In this document: positions 45,616 through 55,181 of the stretch, piece by piece
How positions within the stretch are numbered: the first letter of the stretch is position 1
Layout of the letters: each line of letters opens with the position of its first letter
NCBI RefSeq assembly: GCF_046195335.1
Contig: NZ_CP176093.1
Reading direction: 5' to 3' (one strand)
Origin: Methanospirillum lacunae
GTDB taxonomy: Archaea > Halobacteriota > Methanomicrobia > Methanomicrobiales > Methanospirillaceae
DNA: 64,000 nucleotides
Made by a program: the position numbers and the translations under genes
Notes under the pieces: generated by a model
Database searches by the model: none
Seen by the model: the letters and a program-made list of their open reading frames with translations, nothing else
Told to the model about the DNA's origin: nothing

Positions 45616-48147
45616 TCAGACCTGAAATCGTACCATCTTATCAGATACACCATCAACTATAACAACAATATTTGATACAACCTTGTTAATTTGAGAAAGG
45701 GCTGATGAAATCTCTTGGGAAGTACTTGATACTGATACAGTCTCATCTCTGATTATATGAGTAAGATCAGCAATCTCCTGTATGCTGGATGTCACCTCCT
45801 CCACAGAAGCTGCCTGCTCTTCTGTTGATGATGCTACTTCAGTGATATGACTGCTAATATTCTCAATTTTTTGTGCAATCTCATTAAATGCCTGCAAAGT
45901 TTGCTCAAGTGACCTTCTTCCTTCCAAAACAACCTGATTGGATTCAGTCATTGCATCTTTTGCAGATTCGGACTTTTGTTGGAGTGATGTTATCAGATCT
46001 GCTATTGTTTCAGCTGACTTCCTGGAGTCCTGAGCAAGGGATTTCACTTCTGAAGCTACTACAGCAAAACCCCGTCCTGCTTCTCCAGCACGGGCCGCTT
46101 CGATTGCTGCATTTAATGCAAGAAGATTAGTCTGGCTGGCAATGTCAGAGATTAATTTGACGATCTTTCCAATCTCATTCATCTGCACATTAATATCAGA
46201 TATAATTGTCCCAACATGGTCAGAGGAACTGGCAATCGCCTTCATAGAATGTTCTGATTTATGAGCCAGTTCAATTCCACTTTTTGCTGATAAAGTAGCC
46301 TCCTGGGAAAGGGATGCAACTTCATCAGCCTTCATTGAAACAGCACCAACAACATCTACCATATCTTTCATAGCGTTGAGAATCTGCTTGGTACTCGAAT
46401 CACCCTCTTCAGTTTTTCTCTGAATAACTGACATTAAAGAAGTTACTTCACCTGATCCGGCAGTGATCTCTTCAATGCTTGCATTGGCCTCTTCTGTATT
46501 TTTTTTAAGGTCGTGAATATTTCCCAGGGTATGAGATAAGACCGAAGATATTTCTGCACCTATGTGATCAAGAGCATTTTGAAATGAAACCCAGTCTCCC
46601 TGGATTGCATGTTTGCTTGAAAACCGTGCTGTAAAATTATACGCTGCAAATTCTTTTGACAAACGCATTGCTTCATGTAAAGGAAGACTAATAGAGTCAA
46701 GAGTCGTATTAATGCCCTTAATTATGGTCTTGTAATCACCCTGATGTCTGGATGGATCTACACGATATGATAAATGTCCTGATGCAGCCTCTTGAGAAAT
46801 ATTAATGAAATCATCAACGAGATTACTGATTGCCAAACGAGCTTTATCAAGAGATTTCTGAATAACTACAAAATTTTCATATGTTGATTTGGTATATTCA
46901 TCTGCCGGAAGAACAGATGTGGTAAATGTTGTTTTCCCTTCAGCAATACACCCAATATTTTCAGTGACAATTTGAACAGATTTTTCAAGATATTCGACTA
47001 GTCTGTTTACTCCGGTCATATCGATATACATGGTTATCACTCTGACCACAGCGTTATTGGTATCTAGAACTGGAATATAACTATACTCCAGAATCTTCTG
47101 ACCGCTTCCAAAGTCTATCACGAGCTCTCCTTTTTCTGGTTTACCTGATCGTACCACATCAGAAACCATAGGACCCTTTCGTGATATTATTTTGAAATCA
47201 CGAATATTCTTGGATATTATAGTCTGGATTGGTATCTGTGATATTGAAGAAAAAGCCTGATTCGTTGATAATATAGTACCATTTACATCCATGGTGATTA
47301 TGCCTGCAGGACTCTTGTCAATAAGAAGTTGAAATTCATTTAATCTATTGATAAGGTCTGTCTGATCAATCATGATATGATAGATTTGAACAACATCATG
47401 ATTATGGTTTAGAACCGGAATGTAGGTATAGTCTAGATGTTTGATCCCGGACTTAAAATGGCAGACAAATTTCCCAGATACTGTTTGCTTTAGTCTGATA
47501 GCATCCTGAATTGATCCCCCTTCACGGGACAGCACTTTATGATCCCGAAATCCTATACTATTTGCCTCTTCCTTGGTGTGACCTGTAACCTCACAGTATG
47601 CCGGGTTTGTATGTAGTATCTCTTTTTGAGGCGAAATAGTGAGAATAGAAAAAGGAGCATTAGCTATTAAAGCAGACATAGCACTGATCCGATTAACAAT
47701 ATCGCTCTGGTCTATTACCGTAGCCATGAGGCATGTTCTTCCCTCGTACTGAATCTGATTGAGTGTAACATTAGCAGGAAAAATCTCACCTGATATTTTT
47801 TGATGATCCCATCTGAAATTAACTATTTCTCCAGAAAACGCTCGAATAATCATCTCATGAGAGAGAACAGAGGAACTTTTTCCATTACGCTGAATGGGAG
47901 GCGACAATATCCCGGGAGGACGACCAATAATGTCCTCCTTAACCTGAGCCCCAAACATCTCAATGGTTTTTCTGTTACAATCAATAAACATCCCTTCCGG
48001 GCCTACAATTTGAATCGCAACGGGAGTATAATCCAAGATATTCTGAAGTGTTTTTGAATCTGTAGTTGTAATGGTCGGGTGAGAAATCAGAGTATCAGTC
48101 TTGTTTTGAATCGACTGCTCTCTTAAGGGGATGGAATTCACAATCAT
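45616..48147 (-). CDS. Cytoplasmic PAS-domain methyl-accepting chemotaxis protein
   Basis: 843 residues without membrane helices. Three or four PAS domains fill ~residues 30-385 (repeating patterns such as ILDYTPVAIQIVGPEG, NAPFSILTISPQKEIL and DKSPAGIITMDVNGTIL). A HAMP-like helical region (~400-530) leads to the signalling coiled coil, whose tip TNLLALNAAIEAARAGE lies around residues 668-684, followed by GRGFAVVASEVK. It would sense an internal signal such as redox state or a metabolite and report to CheA. It differs from the membrane receptor at 4276-6456, so the cell has at least two receptor classes. The stop is preceded by the motif DKMVRFQV; no CheR/CheB pentapeptide is evident. Confidence 0.9.
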   Translation of the reverse strand: MIVNSIPLREQSIQNKTDTLISHPTITTTDSKTLQNILDYTPVAIQIVGPEGMFIDCNRKTIEMFGAQVKEDIIGRPPGILSPPIQRNGKSSSVLSHEMIIRAFSGEIVNFRWDHQKISGEIFPANVTLNQIQYEGRTCLMATVIDQSDIVNRISAMSALIANAPFSILTISPQKEILHTNPAYCEVTGHTKEEANSIGFRDHKVLSREGGSIQDAIRLKQTVSGKFVCHFKSGIKHLDYTYIPVLNHNHDVVQIYHIMIDQTDLINRLNEFQLLIDKSPAGIITMDVNGTILSTNQAFSSISQIPIQTIISKNIRDFKIISRKGPMVSDVVRSGKPEKGELVIDFGSGQKILEYSYIPVLDTNNAVVRVITMYIDMTGVNRLVEYLEKSVQIVTENIGCIAEGKTTFTTSVLPADEYTKSTYENFVVIQKSLDKARLAISNLVDDFINISQEAASGHLSYRVDPSRHQGDYKTIIKGINTTLDSISLPLHEAMRLSKEFAAYNFTARFSSKHAIQGDWVSFQNALDHIGAEISSVLSHTLGNIHDLKKNTEEANASIEEITAGSGEVTSLMSVIQRKTEEGDSSTKQILNAMKDMVDVVGAVSMKADEVASLSQEATLSAKSGIELAHKSEHSMKAIASSSDHVGTIISDINVQMNEIGKIVKLISDIASQTNLLALNAAIEAARAGEAGRGFAVVASEVKSLAQDSRKSAETIADLITSLQQKSESAKDAMTESNQVVLEGRRSLEQTLQAFNEIAQKIENISSHITEVASSTEEQAASVEEVTSSIQEIADLTHIIRDETVSVSSTSQEISSALSQINKVVSNIVVIVDGVSDKMVRFQV

Positions 48148-48581
48148 CTCTGTCGTATTAGTTTATACGAAGAGAATAATAGAAAATCCGAATAGAAATT
48201 CTGGTATCTATGATGTGTACATATTTTTCAAAAAGTAATGGTCATCCAATGGACTAGATTAAACCCTCAACCGAATTAAAAAAACCACAATTCCAGTTTG
48301 ACAGATTTGGTCATGATCTGAAAAGAGTATACTGATTTTAATTATAAATCTAAATTCTTTTTAGGTTGAGACACAGTATTTAGAATACACTTACTGCTGT
48401 TCACCAGTTAAAGTTATAATCCACTCACAATTCACAATACAAGTAAAAAATTAAAGCCAGGAAATGATAAAAATCATACATTTTAAATTGGCATCATAGA
48501 TACATGTTGAATAAATAATGAATACACAACAGAACAAACAGTAGATAGAATTATTACATGCCGTATTGATTATTGTATTAC
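48148..48581. other. AT-rich spacer between divergent genes
   Basis: About 430 bp upstream of the chemoreceptor on one side and the ribbon-helix-helix gene on the other. It must hold both promoters, but I see no distinct motif. Confidence 0.35.
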
Positions 48582-48836
48582 ATGTCGAAAGCAAAAGGAA
48601 AATCCCAGGCTAGTGTATCGCTTCGTATGCCGGTTGAGCTGAAAGAAAGTCTGGATCAATATGTCACTACAAATAAGTGTACTTCTTTATCAGAAGCAAT
48701 AATTGCCATTCTGATAGAGAAACTCAATCCACCTATTCCTGGACTTTGTCGCACCTGTAATTATCAGAATCCGATGGAGGCAAAATTTTGTTGCCAGTGT
48801 GGGAAAAAAATTCCCATAATTCCTGAACAAAAGTAG
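48582..48836 (+). CDS. Ribbon-helix-helix plus zinc-ribbon small protein
   Basis: 84 residues from ATG 48582 (an in-frame TTG at 48573 is less likely). Residues ~8-48 are a ribbon-helix-helix DNA-binding motif (ASVSLRMPVELKESLDQYV, then TSLSEAIIAILIEKL). A C-terminal zinc ribbon follows, with Cys pairs LCRTCNYQNP and FCCQCGKK. It is probably a DNA-binding regulator. It precedes another ribbon-helix-helix gene by 44 bp and a flavoprotein gene, so the three may form an operon. Confidence 0.8.
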   Translation: MSKAKGKSQASVSLRMPVELKESLDQYVTTNKCTSLSEAIIAILIEKLNPPIPGLCRTCNYQNPMEAKFCCQCGKKIPIIPEQK

Positions 48837-48880
48837 TTGGATACCAATTGAAACATTTCACAACATAGGAGGTTATCACA

Positions 48881-49360
48881 ATGGGATCTGATAAGATAGA
48901 AAAACGGCTTCCTGACGATATTATTACCCTCATCGATCAGGAAGCATCTTTAAATGGTATAAGCAGACAGGACGTAGTTTCACGATTGATAGCTGCAGTC
49001 AAAGAATCTAATCTTGCTGAAGAAAACAGGGAGTTAAAACGGGAAAACGAGTTTTTACATAAACAACAAAAAGAAAACCAGTCAGACATCCAATTTCTTC
49101 GTGATGAGATGAGTAAACTCTCATCAGGCCTGACTTCACTTACTCTAACTCTCGGTGAAGGGAGGGTGAATGATGCCCAGAAATCTACGATTGATTTGCT
49201 ATCAATCCAGATACAAAAAATTTCAGAAGAGGTTAATCAATTAAAAACGGTAAATCCTGATGATAACCAGACAATCATAGAAAAAAATCTACCGCTAATA
49301 ATGGTAAGTATTCTAGCAGGACTCCTCCTGATATATCTCATTATTGGCAAGGTAATGTAA
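48881..49360 (+). CDS. Ribbon-helix-helix, coiled-coil, membrane-anchored protein
   Basis: 159 residues with an unusual order: an N-terminal ribbon-helix-helix-like segment (IEKRLPDDIITLIDQEASL, residues ~5-45), a long coiled coil (~50-130) and a C-terminal membrane helix (LIMVSILAGLLLIYLIIGKVM, ~139-159). A strong AGGAGG precedes ATG 48881. If the first segment binds DNA, the protein would tether DNA to the membrane; alternatively it only uses the fold to dimerise. Its neighbours are another RHH protein and a flavoprotein. Confidence 0.78.
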   Translation: MGSDKIEKRLPDDIITLIDQEASLNGISRQDVVSRLIAAVKESNLAEENRELKRENEFLHKQQKENQSDIQFLRDEMSKLSSGLTSLTLTLGEGRVNDAQKSTIDLLSIQIQKISEEVNQLKTVNPDDNQTIIEKNLPLIMVSILAGLLLIYLIIGKVM

Positions 49361-49384
49361 AAACATTTTAAAATTAATTGAGGC

Positions 49385-49948
49385 ATGACCATGAAGATTA
49401 CAACAATTTGCGGAAGCAACAGAAGAAAAGGGGCAACCAAGTGTATTTTGGGATCTATTGAAAAGGAAATCAAACAGGCCAATATTTCAGGACTTAAAAC
49501 GAAAAATATCTCATTATCAGATGTTCATCTGGAGCCCTGCAAAGGCTGTTTAAAGTGTAAGAAAAAAGGACACTGTGTTATACCTGATGACTTTGGAAAG
49601 ATAGCATTTCGGATGATTCACAGTGATCTTATTGTTATTGGATCTCCGGTCTATTTCTCTGATGTCAGTTCACCAGTGAAGGCTCTGATTGACCGGTCCG
49701 TTTCACTCTGGCATACAAAACTACTGAAAGACAAGAAGGTGATCTTTGTAGCAGCCACAATGGAGAGTGGAACTGAGCACACATTAGAAACTCTGAAGAT
49801 ATGGGCAAAAGACCATGAGATGAACGTAATCTCAACTATCGAAGGGATTGGTGAAGAAGTAAAAGATGTTCTCAGTAATGAAAAGACAATACAACAAATA
49901 AAGGACTCAGTAGGGGCATTTAAATTAACTCTTCCATGTGAGTCTTAA
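49385..49948 (+). CDS. NADPH-dependent FMN reductase / iron-sulfur flavoprotein-like
   Basis: 187 residues with the flavodoxin-like fold: KITTICGSNRRKGATKC near the start is the FMN phosphate loop, and VIGSPVYFSDVSSPVKALIDR is the second flavin loop. The Cys motif PCKGCLKCKKKGHC (residues ~52-65) resembles the [4Fe-4S] site of archaeal iron-sulfur flavoprotein Isf. It would shuttle electrons between ferredoxin and an acceptor, possibly O2 or peroxide. It starts 24 bp after the membrane RHH gene, with GAGG just ahead of the start. Confidence 0.83.
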   Translation: MTMKITTICGSNRRKGATKCILGSIEKEIKQANISGLKTKNISLSDVHLEPCKGCLKCKKKGHCVIPDDFGKIAFRMIHSDLIVIGSPVYFSDVSSPVKALIDRSVSLWHTKLLKDKKVIFVAATMESGTEHTLETLKIWAKDHEMNVISTIEGIGEEVKDVLSNEKTIQQIKDSVGAFKLTLPCES

Positions 49949-50347
49949 TTTTCTCTCTTTTGTTCATGAGTTTTTCCACAGAACTCAATGCCCAGCCTCT
50001 ACGTGACACTTATTCAACTTCATAGGATGCTATCTTACAGATTCTTTGTGCGACTTTAATGAATGAGAGTATTAGTACCAAGCAATTATTTCACTAAGAA
50101 ATCATGTGGTTGGAAATGGCATAAATTCAGTCATTTTGCATATACAGTCAGGATTGTATTAATAGTGGCAAAAACAACAATTCGTATCATCATCAATTTG
50201 ATCCGTATATTGATTACAGATTCTTCCTGGTTATGACAATATAATTCTATTAAAAATGAGAGACTCTGGAGATATGAATTGAAATATCTGTTTTCTCTAG
50301 ATATTCTATACTAAATCATTATTCTGTTTTGAATGAAAGTGGATAAT
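49949..50347. other. AT-rich spacer, no gene seen
   Basis: Roughly 400 bp between the flavoprotein and a very small Cys-pair ORF. No feature recognised. Confidence 0.35.
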
Positions 50348-50509
50348 ATGGAGAGCAGATCAATCAATGAACATTCAGATAATCAGGTTATTAATTCTTC
50401 CACATCACTCCACCTCTGCCCAAAATGTTTCCCATATATTGACATTTATTGTGAGGTCTGCCAGGGTCATGGAGAATATTTACTCCAAACTCCATCCAGC
50501 CAGAATTAG
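50348..50509 (+). CDS. Very small Cys-pair (zinc-ribbon-like) protein
   Basis: 53 residues with two Cys pairs, LCPKCFPYIDIYCEVCQGHG, spaced as in a small zinc ribbon. A weak GTGGA lies ahead of the ATG. I do not recognise the family. The Cys spacing makes it less likely to be random, though there is no support from neighbours: a spacer on one side and the convergent polyphosphate kinase fragment on the other. Confidence 0.42.
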   Translation: MESRSINEHSDNQVINSSTSLHLCPKCFPYIDIYCEVCQGHGEYLLQTPSSQN

Positions 50510-50754
50510 TAACTCATACACAAACAATCCTTTCAATTCTGTGAGTACCACCTGGGACTCTCTCGGATGGTATTTGTAATCCGGTGCCTGTCAGAACCAA
50601 AAAAATTGTGATTCCAAAAAGGGTCACTAATAAAATATATAGCCCGGGAATCATTTAAATATACATTTTGGGATAACGTATCTCTCAATAATTAAATGAG
50701 AGATCAAACAGAAGAAGTTAGCAGGTATGCCCATTATTGATAAGAATCAGGCAA

Positions 50755-51759
50755 TCATGTAATTGTATCGTCATAATGCCTGTATTTAAGGTCCGGCCGA
50801 TTTAAATTATAAAGAGCAGTCATATCTGCCATTCCTATTGGTCCGCGGGTCCGGTAAAAAATCCTCGAAAACTGGAAGAGATTATCGCATATCATTCCAC
50901 AAACAGGTCTGTTTATTTCATTCGATACCTCAATTCGGACAGTAGTGTTGCGTCTTTGTTCCTCTGTACCTTTAATATCCATCGGTATCAGTGAGGTTTC
51001 ATTCAGACCCCATGAACGTGACTGCGAATCTCTTGTTACCCGGAATGGATACGAGGATATAATCTGCATTCCAGGAAACAAAAGATCAAGATTTGCTGAT
51101 ATGAGGTCCTCCAAAAAAAATAGATCATATCGCAAAGGACTCTCTGATGATGGCTTTTCATCAGGAAACAATATTAAACGGGGAAACTGGTCTTCCGGTA
51201 CCTTAATCCGGACAAAGAGTTCCGGGGAATGAGATGATTCTCGCAGAATTACTGCAAGATTTAGAGATAAGTTTGAAATATACGGAAATGGATGAGTTTT
51301 ATCAAAGGCAAGAGGAGTCAGGATAGGAAAGATTTCTCTGGAAAAAAAATCACGACATTTTCTTTGCTGTTCTAATTCAAGAGAATTCTGATCATGGATG
51401 TAAATCTCCTTGGCACAAAGATTAGGAAATATTGAAGAAGTCCAAATCTCATCCTGCATTTTTAGCAATGGAACCAACAGATCATACAACTCTTCGAGAA
51501 CTATGACAAAAGCCTGATTGTGTGGAAAAAGTACTCCGTCTTTTTCAAGATAATGTTTAAAGTCAAGAACCCTGGTCATAAAAAAATTATCAAGAGATGC
51601 GTGAAATGTTACCAGAAAATTTATTCGTTCAAGAAGAGGGTAAGTTACATCACCAGATTTAGAAATCAGGTACTGATGCGTCTGTATCCAGGATTTAATC
51701 TGATTACAAATGTATTCATTAGACCGGGATTGAGTAGTATAATTATTATTATTGATCAT
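50755..51759 (-). pseudogene. ppk1: Polyphosphate kinase 1, N-terminal half only
   Basis: 334 residues matching only the N-terminal and head domains of Ppk1 (full length ~690): LLERINFLVTFHASLDNFFMTR, REIFPILTPLAFDKTHPFPY, SLIPM, and ending at YNLNRPDLKYRHYDDTIT. The two catalytic C-terminal domains with the phosphohistidine are absent, and no remnant was found in the 700 bp beyond the stop. It therefore cannot make polyphosphate. It may be a truncated relic, or a stand-alone N domain with some regulatory role. It lies 50 bp downstream of the exopolyphosphatase gene in the same direction, the usual ppx-ppk pairing. Confidence 0.75.
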
Positions 51760-51808
51760 AGATGGGATGAATTACAGAAGTTTGATTAATTCATGATTTT
51801 TTGTTCTA

Positions 51809-53425
51809 TTAAGATGTCAATTCGCTTGATACTGAGTGTATTATGTCGTTTTGTGATAGTTGACTGATTGTAGTACGAAGTTCAACTCCAAAGATCTTTT
51901 TAAACAGGCCCTTATCATCATTAATTCCTGTTAATTCTAGTGATATATCATCAGGACATTCGATGTTGAGTGTTATTGCTTTATTTGTTAAATTATTAAA
52001 TGTTACTCTACTAATTCTCCCATAATGACTTCTATCAAGGATTTCTGCAATTCTCAGGAGATATGACAACATTTTTACCATTTTTTGATGAGATTTACAG
52101 AGTTTTAAGAAGGGTTCGTCTTTTTCTCGCGCTACTTTTTTTCTATGATATCTGGCAATAAGTGCAATGATCTCTTTCTCTTCATTGGAGAATTCAGGAA
52201 GATGCAGGGAACGAATCAGATAATATGTATGATAATGATGTTTAGGATAAGATACTATATGACCAATATCGTGAAGATATGCTGCATGCATGAGCAGTTC
52301 CAAAGAACAATCAGGAAGATTAAACAGGTGAATCTCTTTCCCACTTTCATAGAGCATTACAGCAATATTTCGCACCCTGTCAGCATGTGATACATCAATT
52401 CGAAATATTTCTCCAACTTCCTGAATAATATTTTGTCTCGTGGGTCCAATTTCCATCGCTCCGGGATCCACTTTTGTCAGCAAATACTCCTGGAGTAATC
52501 CATCACGAAGACCATAGGACGTGACCTGTACTTTCTGTACTTCTGCTTTCTCAAGAATTGCCATGAGGATACAGGCTCCAGCAATAATAATATCCGCCCT
52601 GGCCGGGTTTAATCCATCAACCTTCCGTCGATCGTCAAGTGGTATTTTCCCCAAAAACCTAATTATCTGTTTCAACTCTTGAATGGTCAGAATACCCTGG
52701 ATATGAGCAGAGGAAGTCACACTTACATTACGTGCTATTGATTCAAGTGCCAGTATCGTTCCTGAACTCCCATATGCCTGAAAACACGAATGTTTCTCCA
52801 GTTCAGGAATGATACAACCTAACTCTTCAAGGATGGTACTATTCAGACTCTCAAAAATGATAGATGTATACGGTTTCTGATATCCTGCTGAAACAACTGC
52901 CTGAGTCGTTCGTATTGCTCCGAGTTTTAAACTACATGAAAATAGGAGGTCATTCACATCACCAATACTGACTTCAGTACTCCCCCCGCCAATATCGATG
53001 AAAAGCGTCTTGGTTCTCTTATTCCTGATCATACTTCGTACCCCGAGCCATATCAGCCTCGCTTCTTCAGCTCCTGATATCACCTTAATGGAGACGCCGG
53101 TATCAGAAAAGATCGGATCAATTAAATCATTTCTATTTTCTGCTTCTCGTAATGCAGATGTGGCAACTGCCATGATCTCGTCTACCTAAAATTCTCTGGC
53201 ATTCTGAATAAACCTCGTGAGTACATTTTCAGCTCGTTTAATTGCATCAGCATTCAGCCTGTTTTTTTCAAATTCTCCTTCACCTAGCCTGACTACAGTT
53301 TTTTGATCAGTAAGTATCTTCCAGGTCCTGTTTATGGAGATTCTTACAATTAAAAGACGAATCGAATTCGTCCCAATATCAAGAAAGGCTACTTTTTTTA
53401 TCCGGACTGGATTCAGTGATGGCAT
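51809..53425 (-). pseudogene. ppx: Ppx/GppA exopolyphosphatase interrupted by an in-frame amber codon
   Basis: The gene starts at 53425 (MPSLNPVRIKKVAFLDIGTNSIRLLIV, the first phosphate-binding motif). It reaches a TAG at 53186-53188, then continues in the same frame as VDEIMAVATSALREAENR, the exact continuation expected for the family. The second part holds FIDIGGGSTEVSIG and a C-terminal HD-type domain (HAAYLHDIGHIVSY). Relatives have a Gly, Gln or similar at the stop; CAG to TAG would be a single change. Without readthrough no active enzyme is made unless the second part initiates at ATG 53173. Its partner Ppk1 is truncated too. Confidence 0.8.
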
Positions 53426-53924
53426 CTCTCATTCTCATGAAGAGTAATTCATGGTAGACCATGAATCCGGGATTGTAAGTGGATATCATCGTAGTCAGGA
53501 ATAATAATGGTACTCTATTGAAAGTATTGTGAAATCATACATTACACAAATCTGAAGAGAAGGCTCAGGAGAAATCAAAAGAAAAAAAAGAAACCCACGT
53601 CAATCGAAATATCCATTGGTAAAAACCACAGATATGGTTAAAAAAACTAATGAAAATCAACACAGAAATAATTCAAAAATTAAAAAGTATGCCGGGAGAA
53701 ACAGATCCATGCAAGTATATGATACGATTCTCTTGTCCAAGGAGTGATTTCAGACCATTACTGGTTTTCGGGTGAATCTCCTGACGGTCGATCGTGATCA
53801 GGCAGGGCTGCCATCAATCGCAGATCTGATTATTTCGTTTATCTTTACAGGGGAAAAGTGTTGCCCAATGCATGATGCTGGTATAATATCAATCTGCTAA
53901 ATACTATCAGATCACAGACAAACT
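53426..53924. other. Spacer with a GC-richer, hairpin-containing segment
   Basis: About 500 bp without a supported gene. Most is AT-rich, but ~53750-53830 is GC-richer and folds into two adjacent hairpins (see the ncRNA candidate). Confidence 0.35.
53750..53830. ncRNA. Candidate structured RNA
   Basis: CCTGA (53780-53784) pairs with TCAGG (53798-53802), and GGCAG-GG-CTGCC (53801-53812) follows directly. The GC content stands out from the surrounding spacer. Strand and function are unknown; it could also be a degraded coding remnant. Confidence 0.22.
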
Positions 53925-54956
53925 ATGAATGCAATTAACAGGATCATTCTCTTTTTCCTAATAATTACACTGTTTTTCACTTCGACCACAAATGGAGCGA
54001 AAGATCAACTAACATGGACCAACGCGAACAATGATACCCTCTTTAATGGTCCAGATAAACCAACCCTGGTTACATTTACCTCTTGTATGAAAGTCCTGTC
54101 GATAAGTACACATCACTGGAATTATGGACAGGGAGATACACCGGGAAAGATATCACTTGTTCACGTAGACGGAACCCTGTATGGTCCATGGAGGGCATTT
54201 GGAGTGAACGGCTCACATGATGAGCAGAATGTTTTCTGGTCATACAACCCAGGAGAGATAATAAAGGCTGGAACATACCTGGTTGGAGATTCAAATAAAC
54301 AGACATGGGCACAAAATGATGTTTCAGACAACCGGGGGATTGTCACTATCGTAGCTGAAACTGCCTTATGCCCGGGGGATGCCGGAGAAAAAACAGAAAA
54401 TATTTCTGTTCCAATTGAATTTACCACTATACCACCAGAAATGGATGGTGCCATCACCCTTTCACCGGAAGAGATCGATCCATCTACTCTTTCAGGTGGA
54501 GAAACAGACACCGAAATAGTACCGCTCATCGATCAAGTTGTATTCAGACTTATTAGTGGAAAGATCCATGGAGGAGATCCGATATATGCCCTCCTCAGGA
54601 TACGAAACTCAGGTTTCAGAACATTGCAGGAAGGATATATAACCATACGACTTATCAGCCCCACTGGCATCACTACGTACAAGGGAGGGATGGCAAAACT
54701 CCCGAATATCACAGCCGGTGAAGAACGGGATATTCCTCTCATAATTCCTACCGGAAAATCAGACAGTAACAGTTCCATGTCTACAGAAAAATCCCTGGTC
54801 TGTGGAGAATATATTCTGGATGGTACTATTAGTGAGCACATGGAGGGAGGAAAACTTGTGAGACGGGGAGATCTCATCCTGCCCAGAGAAAAGATGATAT
54901 CCGTTACAGGATGTTGTCAGGAACCACAGACAACAAATATTATGAGAGGCTGTTAG
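53925..54956 (+). CDS. Secreted protein with a recurrent beta-sandwich module
   Basis: 343 residues. A signal peptide spans ~1-24 (IILFFLIITLFFTSTTNGA). The module at ~45-145 (STHHWNYGQGDTPGKISLV ... GPWRAFGVNG ... YLVGDSNKQTWAQND) resembles a domain seen in many secreted proteins of unknown role; I cannot name it. A linker follows, then a COG1361-like domain (~205-310) and a Cys-rich tail (GCCQEPQ). There is no membrane anchor. It sits directly upstream of the S-layer gene in the same direction, with a 225-bp gap and its own apparent promoter. Confidence 0.75.
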   Translation: MNAINRIILFFLIITLFFTSTTNGAKDQLTWTNANNDTLFNGPDKPTLVTFTSCMKVLSISTHHWNYGQGDTPGKISLVHVDGTLYGPWRAFGVNGSHDEQNVFWSYNPGEIIKAGTYLVGDSNKQTWAQNDVSDNRGIVTIVAETALCPGDAGEKTENISVPIEFTTIPPEMDGAITLSPEEIDPSTLSGGETDTEIVPLIDQVVFRLISGKIHGGDPIYALLRIRNSGFRTLQEGYITIRLISPTGITTYKGGMAKLPNITAGEERDIPLIIPTGKSDSNSSMSTEKSLVCGEYILDGTISEHMEGGKLVRRGDLILPREKMISVTGCCQEPQTTNIMRGC

Positions 54957-55087
54957 TAATAGATAATTCCCGGAATAATAATAAGACAAAAATTGTCGTT
55001 GATTAGATATTTTTTTGAATCTTTTTTTCCATCAGGTCTGTAAAAAAATAGTTGTGATATATAATCTCCCCTTCCATGATAGACAAT

Positions 55088-55115
55088 CACTATATTTATT
55101 GAAAATAAATGTATA
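55088..55115 (+). promoter_or_regulatory. Promoter region of the S-layer gene
   Basis: CACTATATTTATTG (55088-55101) is a good box A ~80 bp ahead of the ATG, with TATAC near 55111 as a second choice. The leader would be ~55-65 nt. AGGA near 55171 is the ribosome-binding site. Confidence 0.45.
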
Positions 55116-55181
55116 CTGCCTACATTGTTGTCTAAATAATGGTGGGCGTGTAAGTATACTCGGACTGTTCGAGGACATGTA

